NCBI GenBank assembly: GCA_964462685.1
Contig: CAYWYR010000004.1
Span: 62,001-126,000 of the forward strand
DNA from: CAYWYR01 sp964462685
GTDB lineage: Bacteria; Bacteroidota; Ignavibacteria; Kapaibacteriales; UBA2268
Direction of reading: 5' to 3'
DNA length: 64,000 nt
A program made the position numbers and the translations under genes. The notes under the pieces are model-generated. The model did no database searches. It saw nothing but the letters and a program-made list of their open reading frames with translations, and had not been told where the DNA came from. Below, piece by piece: positions 8,485 through 16,289 of the stretch; within the stretch, counting starts at the first letter, position 1; each line of letters opens with the position of its first letter.

Positions 8485-8870
8485 AATTTGGATATTGGCT
8501 ACCGGCCGTTATTTTGGCTTCAGCTATTTTTGTAATGTCGAACCTTCCTAATCCTCCACAACCCGATCTAGGTATGGATTTTGGGGATAAGATATTACAT
8601 TTTATGACTTATACCATACTTAGTGTTTTTGTTATGATTGGCTTGTATGGCGGGCGGGCACGAGTGGTTGAAAAAAAAATGATAATATTGGGGATTGTCA
8701 TAACTGCTCTTTATGGGCTTAGTGATGAGATAATTCAATCATTTGTACCAAACAGGATGGCAGAATTCTGGGATTGGGTAGCCGACGCCCTTGGTGCTGT
8801 AGCAGGAACTTATGTTTACCGCTATATCTGCCATATCAAGAATTATGAAGAACGAGAATCTAATAAATAA
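8481..8870 (+). CDS. VanZ-like family membrane protein
   Basis: A 129-residue protein with about four hydrophobic helices and VanZ-family landmarks: FVMSNLPNPPQP after helix 1, DKILHFMTYTILSVF at helix 2, and YGLSDEIIQSFVPNRMAEFWD followed by DWVADALGAVAGTYVY at the end. The DE and D residues of these motifs are intact. The role of VanZ-like proteins outside teicoplanin resistance is unclear. It overlaps nnr by 4 nt and precedes tgt by 12 nt. Confidence 0.85.
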   Translation: MKFGYWLPAVILASAIFVMSNLPNPPQPDLGMDFGDKILHFMTYTILSVFVMIGLYGGRARVVEKKMIILGIVITALYGLSDEIIQSFVPNRMAEFWDWVADALGAVAGTYVYRYICHIKNYEERESNK

Positions 8871-8882
8871 AGCAAATTATAA

Positions 8883-9998
8883 ATGTTCGAGTTGATTTCG
8901 GAAGATAATACGAGTAAAGCAAGGCTCGGCAGATTGACGACAGACCACGGGACTATAGATACACCGGTATTTATGCCAGTTGGTACACAAGGAACCGTAA
9001 AGGCTATCGAGCAGAGGGAGCTGCACGAAATAGGTGCACAGATAATTCTCGGTAATACCTATCACTTATACCTAAGGCCAGGTATGGAGGTGATTGAGCA
9101 TTTCGGCGGGCTTCACAAGTTCAATTCCTGGGATAAGCCTATTCTTACCGATTCGGGTGGTTATCAGGTTTTTTCTCTGAAGGAAATCAGAAAGTTGACT
9201 GATGACGGTGTAGAGTTTAAATCTCATCTTGATGGTTCCCTGCATTTTTTCTCACCTGAAAAAGTTATCGAAATACAGAAGTCTCTAGGTTCTGATATAA
9301 TGATGGTATTAGATGAATGCGCTCCGGGAGGATCGGATAGAGATTATATCGAAAAATCAGTAAAACTATCGCTGGACTGGGCGAAAAAGTGTATCGATCA
9401 TCATAAGTCCACACCTGATAAATGGGGGCACAGGCAATACCTTTTTGGTATTGGGCAAGGCGGTAAATTCCCTGATATCCGCCAAGAATATATAGAGCAG
9501 CTTATAGACATGGATTTTGATGGATACTCGATAGGCGGTCTATCTGTAGGGGAACCCAAAGAAGTAATGTATTCGATGACAGATGTATCAACTGATGTAA
9601 TACCTAAAGATAAGCCAAGATATCTTATGGGTGTAGGTACGCCTCAGGATTTACTTGAATGCATAGAGCGCGGTGTCGATATGTTTGACTGCGTACTGCC
9701 TACTCGGAACGCAAGAAACGGCCAGATATTCACTACAGAAGGCAAAGTGAATATCAAAAACGCAAAATATAAATTCAATGATGATAAAATCGATTTTGGG
9801 CTTGATAATTATGTTGCTCAGAATTTTTCTAAAGGATATTTAAGGCATCTGATAAACGCAAAGGAAATTCTCGGCCTTCAGCTTGCCTCTATCCAGAATA
9901 TAGCTTTTTATCAATGGCTTATGGCTGAAGCTAGAAAAGCTATTCGCGAAAACAGATATTCACCCTGGAAAAATGAGTTTTTGAGTAAATGGGAATAA
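8883..9998 (+). CDS. tgt: tRNA-guanine transglycosylase lacking the zinc ligands
   Basis: This TIM-barrel enzyme normally exchanges G34 for preQ1 in GUN-anticodon tRNAs. The catalytic core is intact: PVFMPVGTQGTVKA, TDSGGYQVFSL (proton-acceptor Asp), FGIGQGGKF, GYSIGGLSVGEP and FDCVLPTRNARNG with the nucleophile Asp. Family members carry a C-terminal CxCxxC plus a distant His that bind structural zinc. The aligned segment DFGLDNYVAQNFSKGYLRHL has L307, N309 and A312 in place of the three cysteines, and SIQNIAFY has Q338 in place of the histidine. All four ligands are therefore gone, while the surrounding fold motifs remain. The length (371) is normal. With queA in the same window it fits a queuosine pathway. 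Confidence 0.93.
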   Translation: MFELISEDNTSKARLGRLTTDHGTIDTPVFMPVGTQGTVKAIEQRELHEIGAQIILGNTYHLYLRPGMEVIEHFGGLHKFNSWDKPILTDSGGYQVFSLKEIRKLTDDGVEFKSHLDGSLHFFSPEKVIEIQKSLGSDIMMVLDECAPGGSDRDYIEKSVKLSLDWAKKCIDHHKSTPDKWGHRQYLFGIGQGGKFPDIRQEYIEQLIDMDFDGYSIGGLSVGEPKEVMYSMTDVSTDVIPKDKPRYLMGVGTPQDLLECIERGVDMFDCVLPTRNARNGQIFTTEGKVNIKNAKYKFNDDKIDFGLDNYVAQNFSKGYLRHLINAKEILGLQLASIQNIAFYQWLMAEARKAIRENRYSPWKNEFLSKWE

Positions 9999-10040
9999 AG
10001 CCATAACTTTGTCCTTCTATAAATCTTAATCTCAATTATA

Positions 10041-10370
10041 ATGTTAAATAGCAATATGACTTTTCTTTTCCAGGCAGCTCCAGATGCCGGCAGTCCTTTA
10101 CCGACTATCGCAATGTTTGGTCTTATTCTACTTGTGATGTACTTTCTTATGATTCGCCCACAGCAGAAAAGACAAAAAGAGCATAAAAATATGCTTGAGA
10201 CTCTTCAGCCAGGCGATAAAATACTTACAAGCAGCGGTATGGTAGGCGTTATCAAAGGTATGGACGAGCAAACGTTCACAATAGAGATCGCGAGCAACAC
10301 GCACGTCAAATTTCAGAAATCTGCTGTAACAGGTAAAGCGGACGTACTGGAACAGCCAGTAAAAAAATAA
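10041..10370 (+). CDS. yajC: Preprotein translocase subunit YajC
   Basis: A single-span inner-membrane accessory of SecDF-YidC. The 109-residue protein has a short periplasmic N-terminus, one transmembrane helix (IAMFGLILLVMYFLM) and the diagnostic MIRPQQKRQKEHKNML motif. The cytoplasmic domain contains GDKILTSSGMVGVIKGM. A second in-frame ATG at 10056 is an alternative start. It lies 42 bases after tgt, the common tgt-yajC order, and 33 bases before ribBX. secD and secF are not next to it. Confidence 0.95.
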   Translation: MLNSNMTFLFQAAPDAGSPLPTIAMFGLILLVMYFLMIRPQQKRQKEHKNMLETLQPGDKILTSSGMVGVIKGMDEQTFTIEIASNTHVKFQKSAVTGKADVLEQPVKK

Positions 10371-10403
10371 TCCCTGCTAAACCTTAAATCACAGAATATA
10401 AAA

Positions 10404-11531
10404 ATGAATACCGTTCAGGAAGCTTTAGACGATCTGATAGAAGGTAGAATCATCATTGTGATGGATGATGAAGACAGAGAAAACGAAGGTGATCTGATTT
10501 GCTCTTCGGAACTCTGTACACCAGAGATGGTAAATTTCATGTCAACCCATGGCAAAGGGCTTATCTGTGTCTCTATTACAGAGGACAGAGCAAACGAGCT
10601 TAAGCTTGAGGCTATGGTTCGCGAAAGCTCGGCTCTGCATGATACTAAATTCACCGTATCGGTTGATTATGTACATGGCACAACAACTGGTATATCATCA
10701 AATGATAGGGCAGCTACGATAAGAGCTTTGGCTGACAAAGGAACTGTACCTGATGATATGGCTCGCCCAGGCCATATTTTCCCGCTTATAGCTGCTCCAG
10801 GCGGAGTTCTGAGAAGATCCGGCCATACCGAGGCGACAGTTGACCTTATGAGGCTTGCTGGCCTCAAGCCATGCGGCGTTTTATGCGAGATAATCAATGA
10901 CGACGGCTCAATGGCACGCTTGGATGATATTAAGGTGTTTGCCGCGAAACATGATCTTAAAATCATTACAGTGAAAGATCTTATAGCATATAGGCTTGAA
11001 AGAGATTCGCTTATAGAGTTCATATCATCTTCGAAAGTACAGTCAGTCAATTCAGGACAAGAGCATACCTGGGAGATCAGAGCATACGAATCAGTTATGG
11101 ACGGGCGAGAGCACATGGTGCTAAAGCTCGGTGAATGGGAAAGCAATGAGGAAGTACTTGTAAGGGCACATTCTGAGAATGTACTTGAGAATATATTTGA
11201 CAGTATGGCCGGTAAACCAAAAGGGAAGCTTTCAACAGCTATCCACATGATTGAAGAAGAAGGCAGAGGCGCCCTTCTTATTATAAGCAGTGATACCAGA
11301 ATAGGTAAAATCGGTAGCTTTTTGAAAGTCAATAGTTTGATCCAGAGTAATGAGCTGCAGGCTCACACAGGGCTCGGTATGCAAAGGGATGTCAAGGATT
11401 TCGGTATAGGTGCCCAGATACTTAGTGATGTCGGGGTCAAAAAGATGAAACTGATAACCAACAGTCCTAAAAAGAGAATCGGTCTTACCAGTTACGGGAT
11501 CGAAGTGACCGATACGGTAGCTTTTGAATAA
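10404..11531 (+). CDS. ribB: 3,4-dihydroxy-2-butanone 4-phosphate synthase with a degenerate GTP cyclohydrolase II domain (RibBX-type)
   Basis: Residues 1 to about 205 are a complete DHBP synthase, which makes the four-carbon riboflavin precursor from ribulose 5-phosphate. The acidic loop DDEDRENEGDL, HGTTTGISSNDRA and RPGHIFPLIAAPGGVLRRSG are all present. The C-terminal half keeps the GTP cyclohydrolase II scaffold (EEEGRGALL, DFGIGAQIL, LITNSPKK) but has lost the chemistry. The zinc cysteines are replaced (SENVLEN and MAGKPKG where SEC and RCDCG are expected), RQEGRGIGL has become SDTRIGKI, and the catalytic DxRD has become DVKD. It resembles the RibBX hybrids known from proteobacteria and probably supplies only RibB activity. 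Confidence 0.9.
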   Translation: MNTVQEALDDLIEGRIIIVMDDEDRENEGDLICSSELCTPEMVNFMSTHGKGLICVSITEDRANELKLEAMVRESSALHDTKFTVSVDYVHGTTTGISSNDRAATIRALADKGTVPDDMARPGHIFPLIAAPGGVLRRSGHTEATVDLMRLAGLKPCGVLCEIINDDGSMARLDDIKVFAAKHDLKIITVKDLIAYRLERDSLIEFISSSKVQSVNSGQEHTWEIRAYESVMDGREHMVLKLGEWESNEEVLVRAHSENVLENIFDSMAGKPKGKLSTAIHMIEEEGRGALLIISSDTRIGKIGSFLKVNSLIQSNELQAHTGLGMQRDVKDFGIGAQILSDVGVKKMKLITNSPKKRIGLTSYGIEVTDTVAFE

Positions 11532-11557
11532 GCTGTTACCAATAACGTAAAATTTGT

Positions 11558-11565
11558 TAACTTTG
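11558..11565 (+). promoter_or_regulatory. Putative -7 box (TAACTTTG) upstream of greA
   Basis: TAACTTTG fits TAnnTTTG. If used, transcription would begin near 11572, before the hairpin at 11583, so the greA transcript would start with that hairpin. No convincing -33 element at standard spacing was found. Confidence 0.35.
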
Positions 11566-11582
11566 CTTAACACTTACTTAGG

Positions 11583-11621
11583 GCATGGCTCATACTTTTA
11601 TGTAGCCATGCTTATTTTTTT
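11583..11621 (+). terminator. Intrinsic terminator after ribBX
   Basis: A perfect 8-bp stem GCATGGCT/AGCCATGC (11583-11590 and 11604-11611) has a 13-base loop and is followed by TTATTTTTTT. It ends 26 bases before the greA ATG. Confidence 0.85.
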
Positions 11622-11647
11622 GTTCAATATCAACAGCAGCATTTAAG

Positions 11648-12118
11648 ATGGGAAAAAATCTACTTTCAAAAGAAAGAGTACACGAATTAGAAGCCGAGCT
11701 TGAGGATCTAAGGACTCGAGGCAGAAGAGAAGTAGCTAAAAAAATAGCCGAAGCCCGTTCACACGGCGATCTTTCGGAGAACGCGGATTATGATGCTGCA
11801 AAAGACGAACAAGGCCTTCTTGAGCTTAGAATAGGTAAGATAGGTAAGATTCTATCGGAAAGCGAGGTTATAAAGTCATCTGATTATCCTGAAGGAAAGG
11901 TATATCTGCTTAGCAAGGTAAAGGTTAGGAATAAACAAAACGGTATGGAGATGGTGTATAAAGTAGTGTCTCCTGCCGAGGCTGATTTTGAGCAGGACAA
12001 GATCGCCAACACATCACCACTTGGGAAAGCACTTATGGGTAAATCCGTAGGTGATGTAGCTGTGCTTGAAATGCCGAGCCGAAAAACCGAATTTGAGATT
12101 CTTGAGATAACCAAGTGA
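11648..12118 (+). CDS. greA: Transcription elongation factor GreA
   Basis: GreA rescues backtracked RNA polymerase by stimulating transcript cleavage through its coiled-coil tip. The 156-residue protein has the N-terminal coiled coil with ARSHGDLSENADYDAAKDEQ, including the conserved tip acidic residues, and a C-terminal FKBP-like domain ending NTSPLGKALMGKSVGD. Length and motifs are typical. It is preceded by a terminator hairpin and converges on glgA. Confidence 0.96.
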   Translation: MGKNLLSKERVHELEAELEDLRTRGRREVAKKIAEARSHGDLSENADYDAAKDEQGLLELRIGKIGKILSESEVIKSSDYPEGKVYLLSKVKVRNKQNGMEMVYKVVSPAEADFEQDKIANTSPLGKALMGKSVGDVAVLEMPSRKTEFEILEITK

Positions 12119-12185
12119 TAATCGAGATATTTCAAATTTATTTTCCTGTCGATAACCGGATTATCAAAGTTTAATAGATTTTGAT

Positions 12186-13640
12186 TTACGCTGATTCATA
12201 TACATCGACGTACTTAGCCGCAGATCTGGAAAATGAATTGTTCTGTCTCATGCCGTTCCTTCTGATTTTGTTCCAATGTTTTTTTGCCTTATAAAGCGAT
12301 AGTGCTCTGTGAACGGCGTTCATCATGTCTTCTGCATTATAGCTGTTGAATACAAAACCGTTACCTTGTTTTTTCTCAACATCATATTCGAAAACAGTAT
12401 TTGCAAGGCCTCCCGTACTTCTGACAATTGGTACTGTGCCGTATTTAAGCGAGTACATCTGGGTCAGCCCGCAGGGTTCGAATCTAGAAGGTATCAGGAA
12501 GTAGTCGCTCCCAGCTATTATTTTATGAGCTAACTGTTCGTTATAACCGATTTCTGTAAAAACAATTTTCGGATACTTGTGCCTAAGATAATGGAAGAAT
12601 TCCACGAATCTTCTTTCTCCAGAACCAAGGAGTATGAAATTGATCTCCCCTTTAGTCAGCAGATCCTCAATTTTATTTATAACAAGATCAATACCCTTAT
12701 GCTCAGTAAGCCTTGTTACCATTCCAATAAGGGGTAATTCAGAATTTCTCAACCCGGCGATATCAAGTATATCAAGCTTGTTCTTTTCTTTCTGATCTAT
12801 GTTCTTGATAGAATATCTTTTGTGGATATGGTTGTCGGTTTCCGGAGACCATACATCATAGTCCACACCGTTGAGAACGCCTATTAAATCGTCCCCTTTG
12901 GATTGCAGTTCATCATGAAGAGTCTCGCCATAGTAATTCATTTTGATTTCATCTGCATAATTAGGGCTTACTGTAGTTACCTTATCGGCAAACATTATCC
13001 CCACTTTCATCGAATTAACTATTCCGTAATGCTCGAACCAGCTCTCTTTATAGAATTCTTTCATGCCGAATGTGGAATAATCCATAGCCCTGTATTGATT
13101 GTATTTACCCTGATATGATAGATTGTGGATGGTGAAAATGCCTTTTGTTCCAGCAAAACGCTCTTCATTACTGTAAATACGTTTCAGGAAGGGCATTACA
13201 AAGGCACAGTGATTATCATGAGCATGGATGACATCAGGATTTATATCCAAGGCTTTGCAGGCTTCAAAAATAGATCTTGAGAAAAAGATAAACCTTTTAT
13301 CATTGTCAAAGTATTCGCTGTCTTCACCGTAAATACCTTTTCGTTTGAACAGAATGTCATGTTCAATAAAGTAGTACTTTGGTGATCCCGAGGTTGTATC
13401 TACTCCATCGTATCGGAGAAGATGAGCATAGTCAGTCCCCATGCCAATTGGCACATTAAGTGTGAGGAAAGTTGGGTTCAGCTCATGTCTGTCCCTATCT
13501 ATGATGCCGTAGTTTGGCATAAAGCAATAAACATCATGCCCAAGGCTTGCCAGCCCTTTGGCCAGTGATGAAGTGGCATCTGCAAGCCCACCTGATTTGG
13601 CAAAAGGAACAAATTCAGCAGAGACTAGTACGATTGTCAT
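12186..13640 (-). CDS. glgA: Glycogen/starch synthase (GT5)
   Basis: A retaining GT-B enzyme that extends alpha-1,4-glucan from ADP- or UDP-glucose. The N-terminal substrate loop is EFVPFAKSGGLADA, the KxGGL motif. The second Rossmann domain shows IGMVTRLTEHKGIDLVI and the donor-site FEPCGLTQMYSLKYGTVP followed by STGGLANTV. The length is 484 residues. It is six bases downstream of ispE on the same strand, so probably co-transcribed. No glgC or glgB is present in the window. Confidence 0.93.
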   Translation of the reverse strand: MTIVLVSAEFVPFAKSGGLADATSSLAKGLASLGHDVYCFMPNYGIIDRDRHELNPTFLTLNVPIGMGTDYAHLLRYDGVDTTSGSPKYYFIEHDILFKRKGIYGEDSEYFDNDKRFIFFSRSIFEACKALDINPDVIHAHDNHCAFVMPFLKRIYSNEERFAGTKGIFTIHNLSYQGKYNQYRAMDYSTFGMKEFYKESWFEHYGIVNSMKVGIMFADKVTTVSPNYADEIKMNYYGETLHDELQSKGDDLIGVLNGVDYDVWSPETDNHIHKRYSIKNIDQKEKNKLDILDIAGLRNSELPLIGMVTRLTEHKGIDLVINKIEDLLTKGEINFILLGSGERRFVEFFHYLRHKYPKIVFTEIGYNEQLAHKIIAGSDYFLIPSRFEPCGLTQMYSLKYGTVPIVRSTGGLANTVFEYDVEKKQGNGFVFNSYNAEDMMNAVHRALSLYKAKKHWNKIRRNGMRQNNSFSRSAAKYVDVYESA

Positions 13641-13646
13641 ATCAAC

Positions 13647-14483
13647 CTAATTCTTATTGAGTTCTTTTTCTACGATTACTTTGTAATTCGGATATAAGGA
13701 ATCCAGAAAAGAAATATCCTTTTCTCTATCGAAAAAAGCGAATACAGATGAACCACTCCCCGACATCATAGCAAGTACTGCACCGTTATGATATAATGAT
13801 CTCTTTAATTCAGCTATTTCGGGATGAGTTTGAAAAGCGTATTTTTCGAAATCGTTGAACAGCATGTTGAGAATACTAGGATTTTCATCAGAACGATAAA
13901 GAATAGTCCTGAAATCTACTGTTTTAGGCATAGTTCCATCTCTACCTAATGCTTTATAAGCTTCGGCGGTTGATATATGTATGCCAGGATTGACTACTAC
14001 GATTTTGTGTTTAGCCTGCCAAGCAATGTATTCAAGTTTTTCTCCGCGGGATAAACCAATTGCGGCACCATGCCTTAAGAAAAAAGGAACGTCGCTACCC
14101 AGAGCCTGAGATATAATGTGTAAGTCAGTATTGGTAACATCTGATTTCCAAAGAGACTTAAGGGCCAGAAGAGTAATAGCCGCATTAGCGCTACCACCGC
14201 CCAGGCCGGCACCAGCCGGTATATTCTTTTTCAGAGTGATCTTAGCGCCAAGCCTTTTGCCATCTTTTTTTTGTAACTTAGCAGCGGCTTTATAAACAAG
14301 ATTATCTTGAACATCGATATTCATACCAATGGTATCGACAATAAGATCGTCACTTTGTTCGATAGTGATTTCGTCGTATATATTTATAGGATAAAAAACA
14401 GTATTTATATTGTGAAAACCGTCTTTCCTTTTATTCAGCACCTGTAAGCCAAGATTGATCTTAGCCGGTGATAATACCTTCAT
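13647..14483 (-). CDS. ispE: 4-diphosphocytidyl-2-C-methyl-D-erythritol kinase
   Basis: A GHMP-family kinase of the MEP isoprenoid pathway that phosphorylates CDP-methylerythritol. The N-terminal SPAKINLGLQVLNKRKDGFH, the ATP-binding PAGAGLGGGSANAA and LGSDVPFFL are canonical, as is the C-terminal MSGSGSSVFAFF. It is 278 residues long. It is divergent from a TTG-started gene with only 17 bases between, so the promoters overlap unless that neighbour starts later. Confidence 0.95.
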   Translation of the reverse strand: MKVLSPAKINLGLQVLNKRKDGFHNINTVFYPINIYDEITIEQSDDLIVDTIGMNIDVQDNLVYKAAAKLQKKDGKRLGAKITLKKNIPAGAGLGGGSANAAITLLALKSLWKSDVTNTDLHIISQALGSDVPFFLRHGAAIGLSRGEKLEYIAWQAKHKIVVVNPGIHISTAEAYKALGRDGTMPKTVDFRTILYRSDENPSILNMLFNDFEKYAFQTHPEIAELKRSLYHNGAVLAMMSGSGSSVFAFFDREKDISFLDSLYPNYKVIVEKELNKN

Positions 14484-14500
14484 ATACTACCTGATTTTAG

Positions 14501-15256
14501 TTGCCCAAAGATACCCAAATAACCTATAAACATGAAATAATGAGAAAGAGTATTCATCTTCTTTCATTATTGATACCTTTGATATATGTATTTGTGGATA
14601 AGCAGACAGCAATTGTAGTCCTTGTGCCATTCACAGTGTTCAGTTATCTGTTAGAGCTATTCGGAAAAGAAGGTTGGCCACTTGAGAAGTTCTACACAAA
14701 GACTTTCGGTTTTATGCTGCGCCCTCATGAGATGAGAAAGGAGTGGTATATGGTCAACGGAGCCACATGGGTTTTAATTTCAGCCACAGTAGCCGTTTTA
14801 CTTTTTTCTAAAATAGTGGCTATAACCGTATTTTCTATCCTTATCATAAGCGATATGGTAGCGGCACTTATTGGTAGAAGGTACGGCAAGCGTAAACTAT
14901 TCGACAAATCAGTGGAAGGCACGGCCGCTTTTATTATCTCAGCAGCTCTTATAGTAGTTGGTTTATACGGCATTTTCGATCTTAATCTTATCTTTCTCAT
15001 AGCCGGGGTATTCGGCGGTACAGTTGCTGGTTTGGTTGAAGCCGCATCAGTAAGCTTGAAACTTGACGATAATCTTTCGATACCTTTAAGTGCGGGTATA
15101 GTGATGGAGTTATTCAGGCATTTGTTGGGCGGCTTTGGTTGGGTTGATACCTATACAGCATTTTCAGCTATAGAACTTTTGCCTTATTTGCCCGATATAC
15201 CATATCTACCAGAGTTATGGGATTTGGATATTATTTTTAAGGCATTAACTTTATAG
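14501..15256 (+). CDS. Dolichol/phytol-kinase-like CTP-dependent lipid kinase (cytidylyltransferase family membrane protein)
   Basis: A 251-residue polytopic membrane protein with about six hydrophobic helices. RKSIHLLSLLIPLIY at the N-terminus, ISDMVAALIGRRYGKRK and DKSVEGTAAFIISA match the SEC59/DGK1/VTE5 family, which phosphorylates polyprenols, phytol or diacylglycerol with CTP. The exact lipid cannot be told. The called start is TTG at 14501. An in-frame ATG at 14540 (MRKSIHLL) is a credible alternative that would leave more room for the divergent ispE promoter. A short gap follows to the threonine aldolase gene. Confidence 0.8.
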   Translation: MPKDTQITYKHEIMRKSIHLLSLLIPLIYVFVDKQTAIVVLVPFTVFSYLLELFGKEGWPLEKFYTKTFGFMLRPHEMRKEWYMVNGATWVLISATVAVLLFSKIVAITVFSILIISDMVAALIGRRYGKRKLFDKSVEGTAAFIISAALIVVGLYGIFDLNLIFLIAGVFGGTVAGLVEAASVSLKLDDNLSIPLSAGIVMELFRHLLGGFGWVDTYTAFSAIELLPYLPDIPYLPELWDLDIIFKALTL

Positions 15257-15263
15257 TTGCTAC

Positions 15264-16289
15264 ATGACAATAGATTTAAGATCTGATACTTTTACAGTTC
15301 CTGATAAAGGAATGAGAAAAGCGATGGCCGAAGCAGAAGTAGGGGATGATGTATTCGCCGAGGATCCAACGGTAAATAGACTTCAGGAAAAAATAGCCAG
15401 TTACTTTGGTAAAGAATCATCTCTTTTTGTACCAAGCGGGACGATGGGCAATCAGTTAGGCCTAAGAGTGCATACAAATGATGGCGATGAAGTACTGACA
15501 GAAAGCCAAGCCCATATCTTCTATTATGAAACCTCGGCACCGTCTATAATTTCCCGCTTGCAATTAAGAACCCTTGATTCCCAGAATGGTGAAATCCCTA
15601 TCGCGGCTTTAAATGCCGCAAAGCGTACCGATGAATATTATTTTCCTGAAACTATTCTACTATCCCTAGAAAGCTCCCATAATAGGCATGGCGGTTATCC
15701 GCTAAGCAGAGAATATATGAATGCCGCATCTGGCTGGGCACATCAAAACGGTATTAGTACACATTTGGACGGAGCCAGAATATGGAACAGTATTATATCA
15801 TTAGGTGTTGACCCTAAGGAATATGTATCAGGTTTCGAGACCATAAGTGTTTGCTTTTCAAAAGGTTTGGGTGCGCCTGTAGGCTCCGCACTCGTAGGGA
15901 GTAAAGCTCATATCAGAAAAGCCTTGAAGTGGAGAAAGATATTGGGCGGTGGGATGAGGCAGGCTGGTATTGTCGCTGCTGGAGCAGAGTATGCCTTTGA
16001 TAATAATCTGCAGAAGCTTGAAGAAGACCACAAAAAAACTTATAGTATAGCAGAAGCGATATCTGATCTTGATCTAGTTAAAATAGATATGAATGCTGTT
16101 AAAACTAATATTCTGAGATTTGAGATCAAAAATACCGATCCCGTTATCTTTTTACAAAAATGTAAAGATGACGGTTTGCTGTTTATGGGAACGGGAAATC
16201 AAAGTTATCGTATAGTATTACATCATCAGATAACAGATGAAATGGTAGATAAAGCAATAGAAATTTTACGCAAAAATATCTCAGAATGA
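15264..16289 (+). CDS. ltaE: Low-specificity L-threonine aldolase
   Basis: A fold-type I PLP enzyme that cleaves L-threonine or allo-threonine to glycine and acetaldehyde. The 341-residue sequence opens with IDLRSDTFTVPDKGMRKAM and AEVGDDVFAEDPTVNRL. The cofactor region shows FVPSGTMGNQLG and HLDGARIWN, and the Schiff-base lysine lies in CFSKGLGAPVGS. Its stop overlaps the following glycosyltransferase start as ATGA. Confidence 0.93.
   Translation: MTIDLRSDTFTVPDKGMRKAMAEAEVGDDVFAEDPTVNRLQEKIASYFGKESSLFVPSGTMGNQLGLRVHTNDGDEVLTESQAHIFYYETSAPSIISRLQLRTLDSQNGEIPIAALNAAKRTDEYYFPETILLSLESSHNRHGGYPLSREYMNAASGWAHQNGISTHLDGARIWNSIISLGVDPKEYVSGFETISVCFSKGLGAPVGSALVGSKAHIRKALKWRKILGGGMRQAGIVAAGAEYAFDNNLQKLEEDHKKTYSIAEAISDLDLVKIDMNAVKTNILRFEIKNTDPVIFLQKCKDDGLLFMGTGNQSYRIVLHHQITDEMVDKAIEILRKNISE

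Noticed and set aside
10667..11332. Long antisense open frame over ribBX (minus strand, about 220 codons)
   Set aside because: It is Ser/Pro-rich, has no family motif, and mirrors the codon use of the real riboflavin gene. It is a shadow frame.
12116..12166. TGATAATC ... GATTATCA inverted repeat between greA and glgA
   Set aside because: Eight-base arms are 35 bases apart, A/T-rich, without a T-run. Weak evidence for a terminator.
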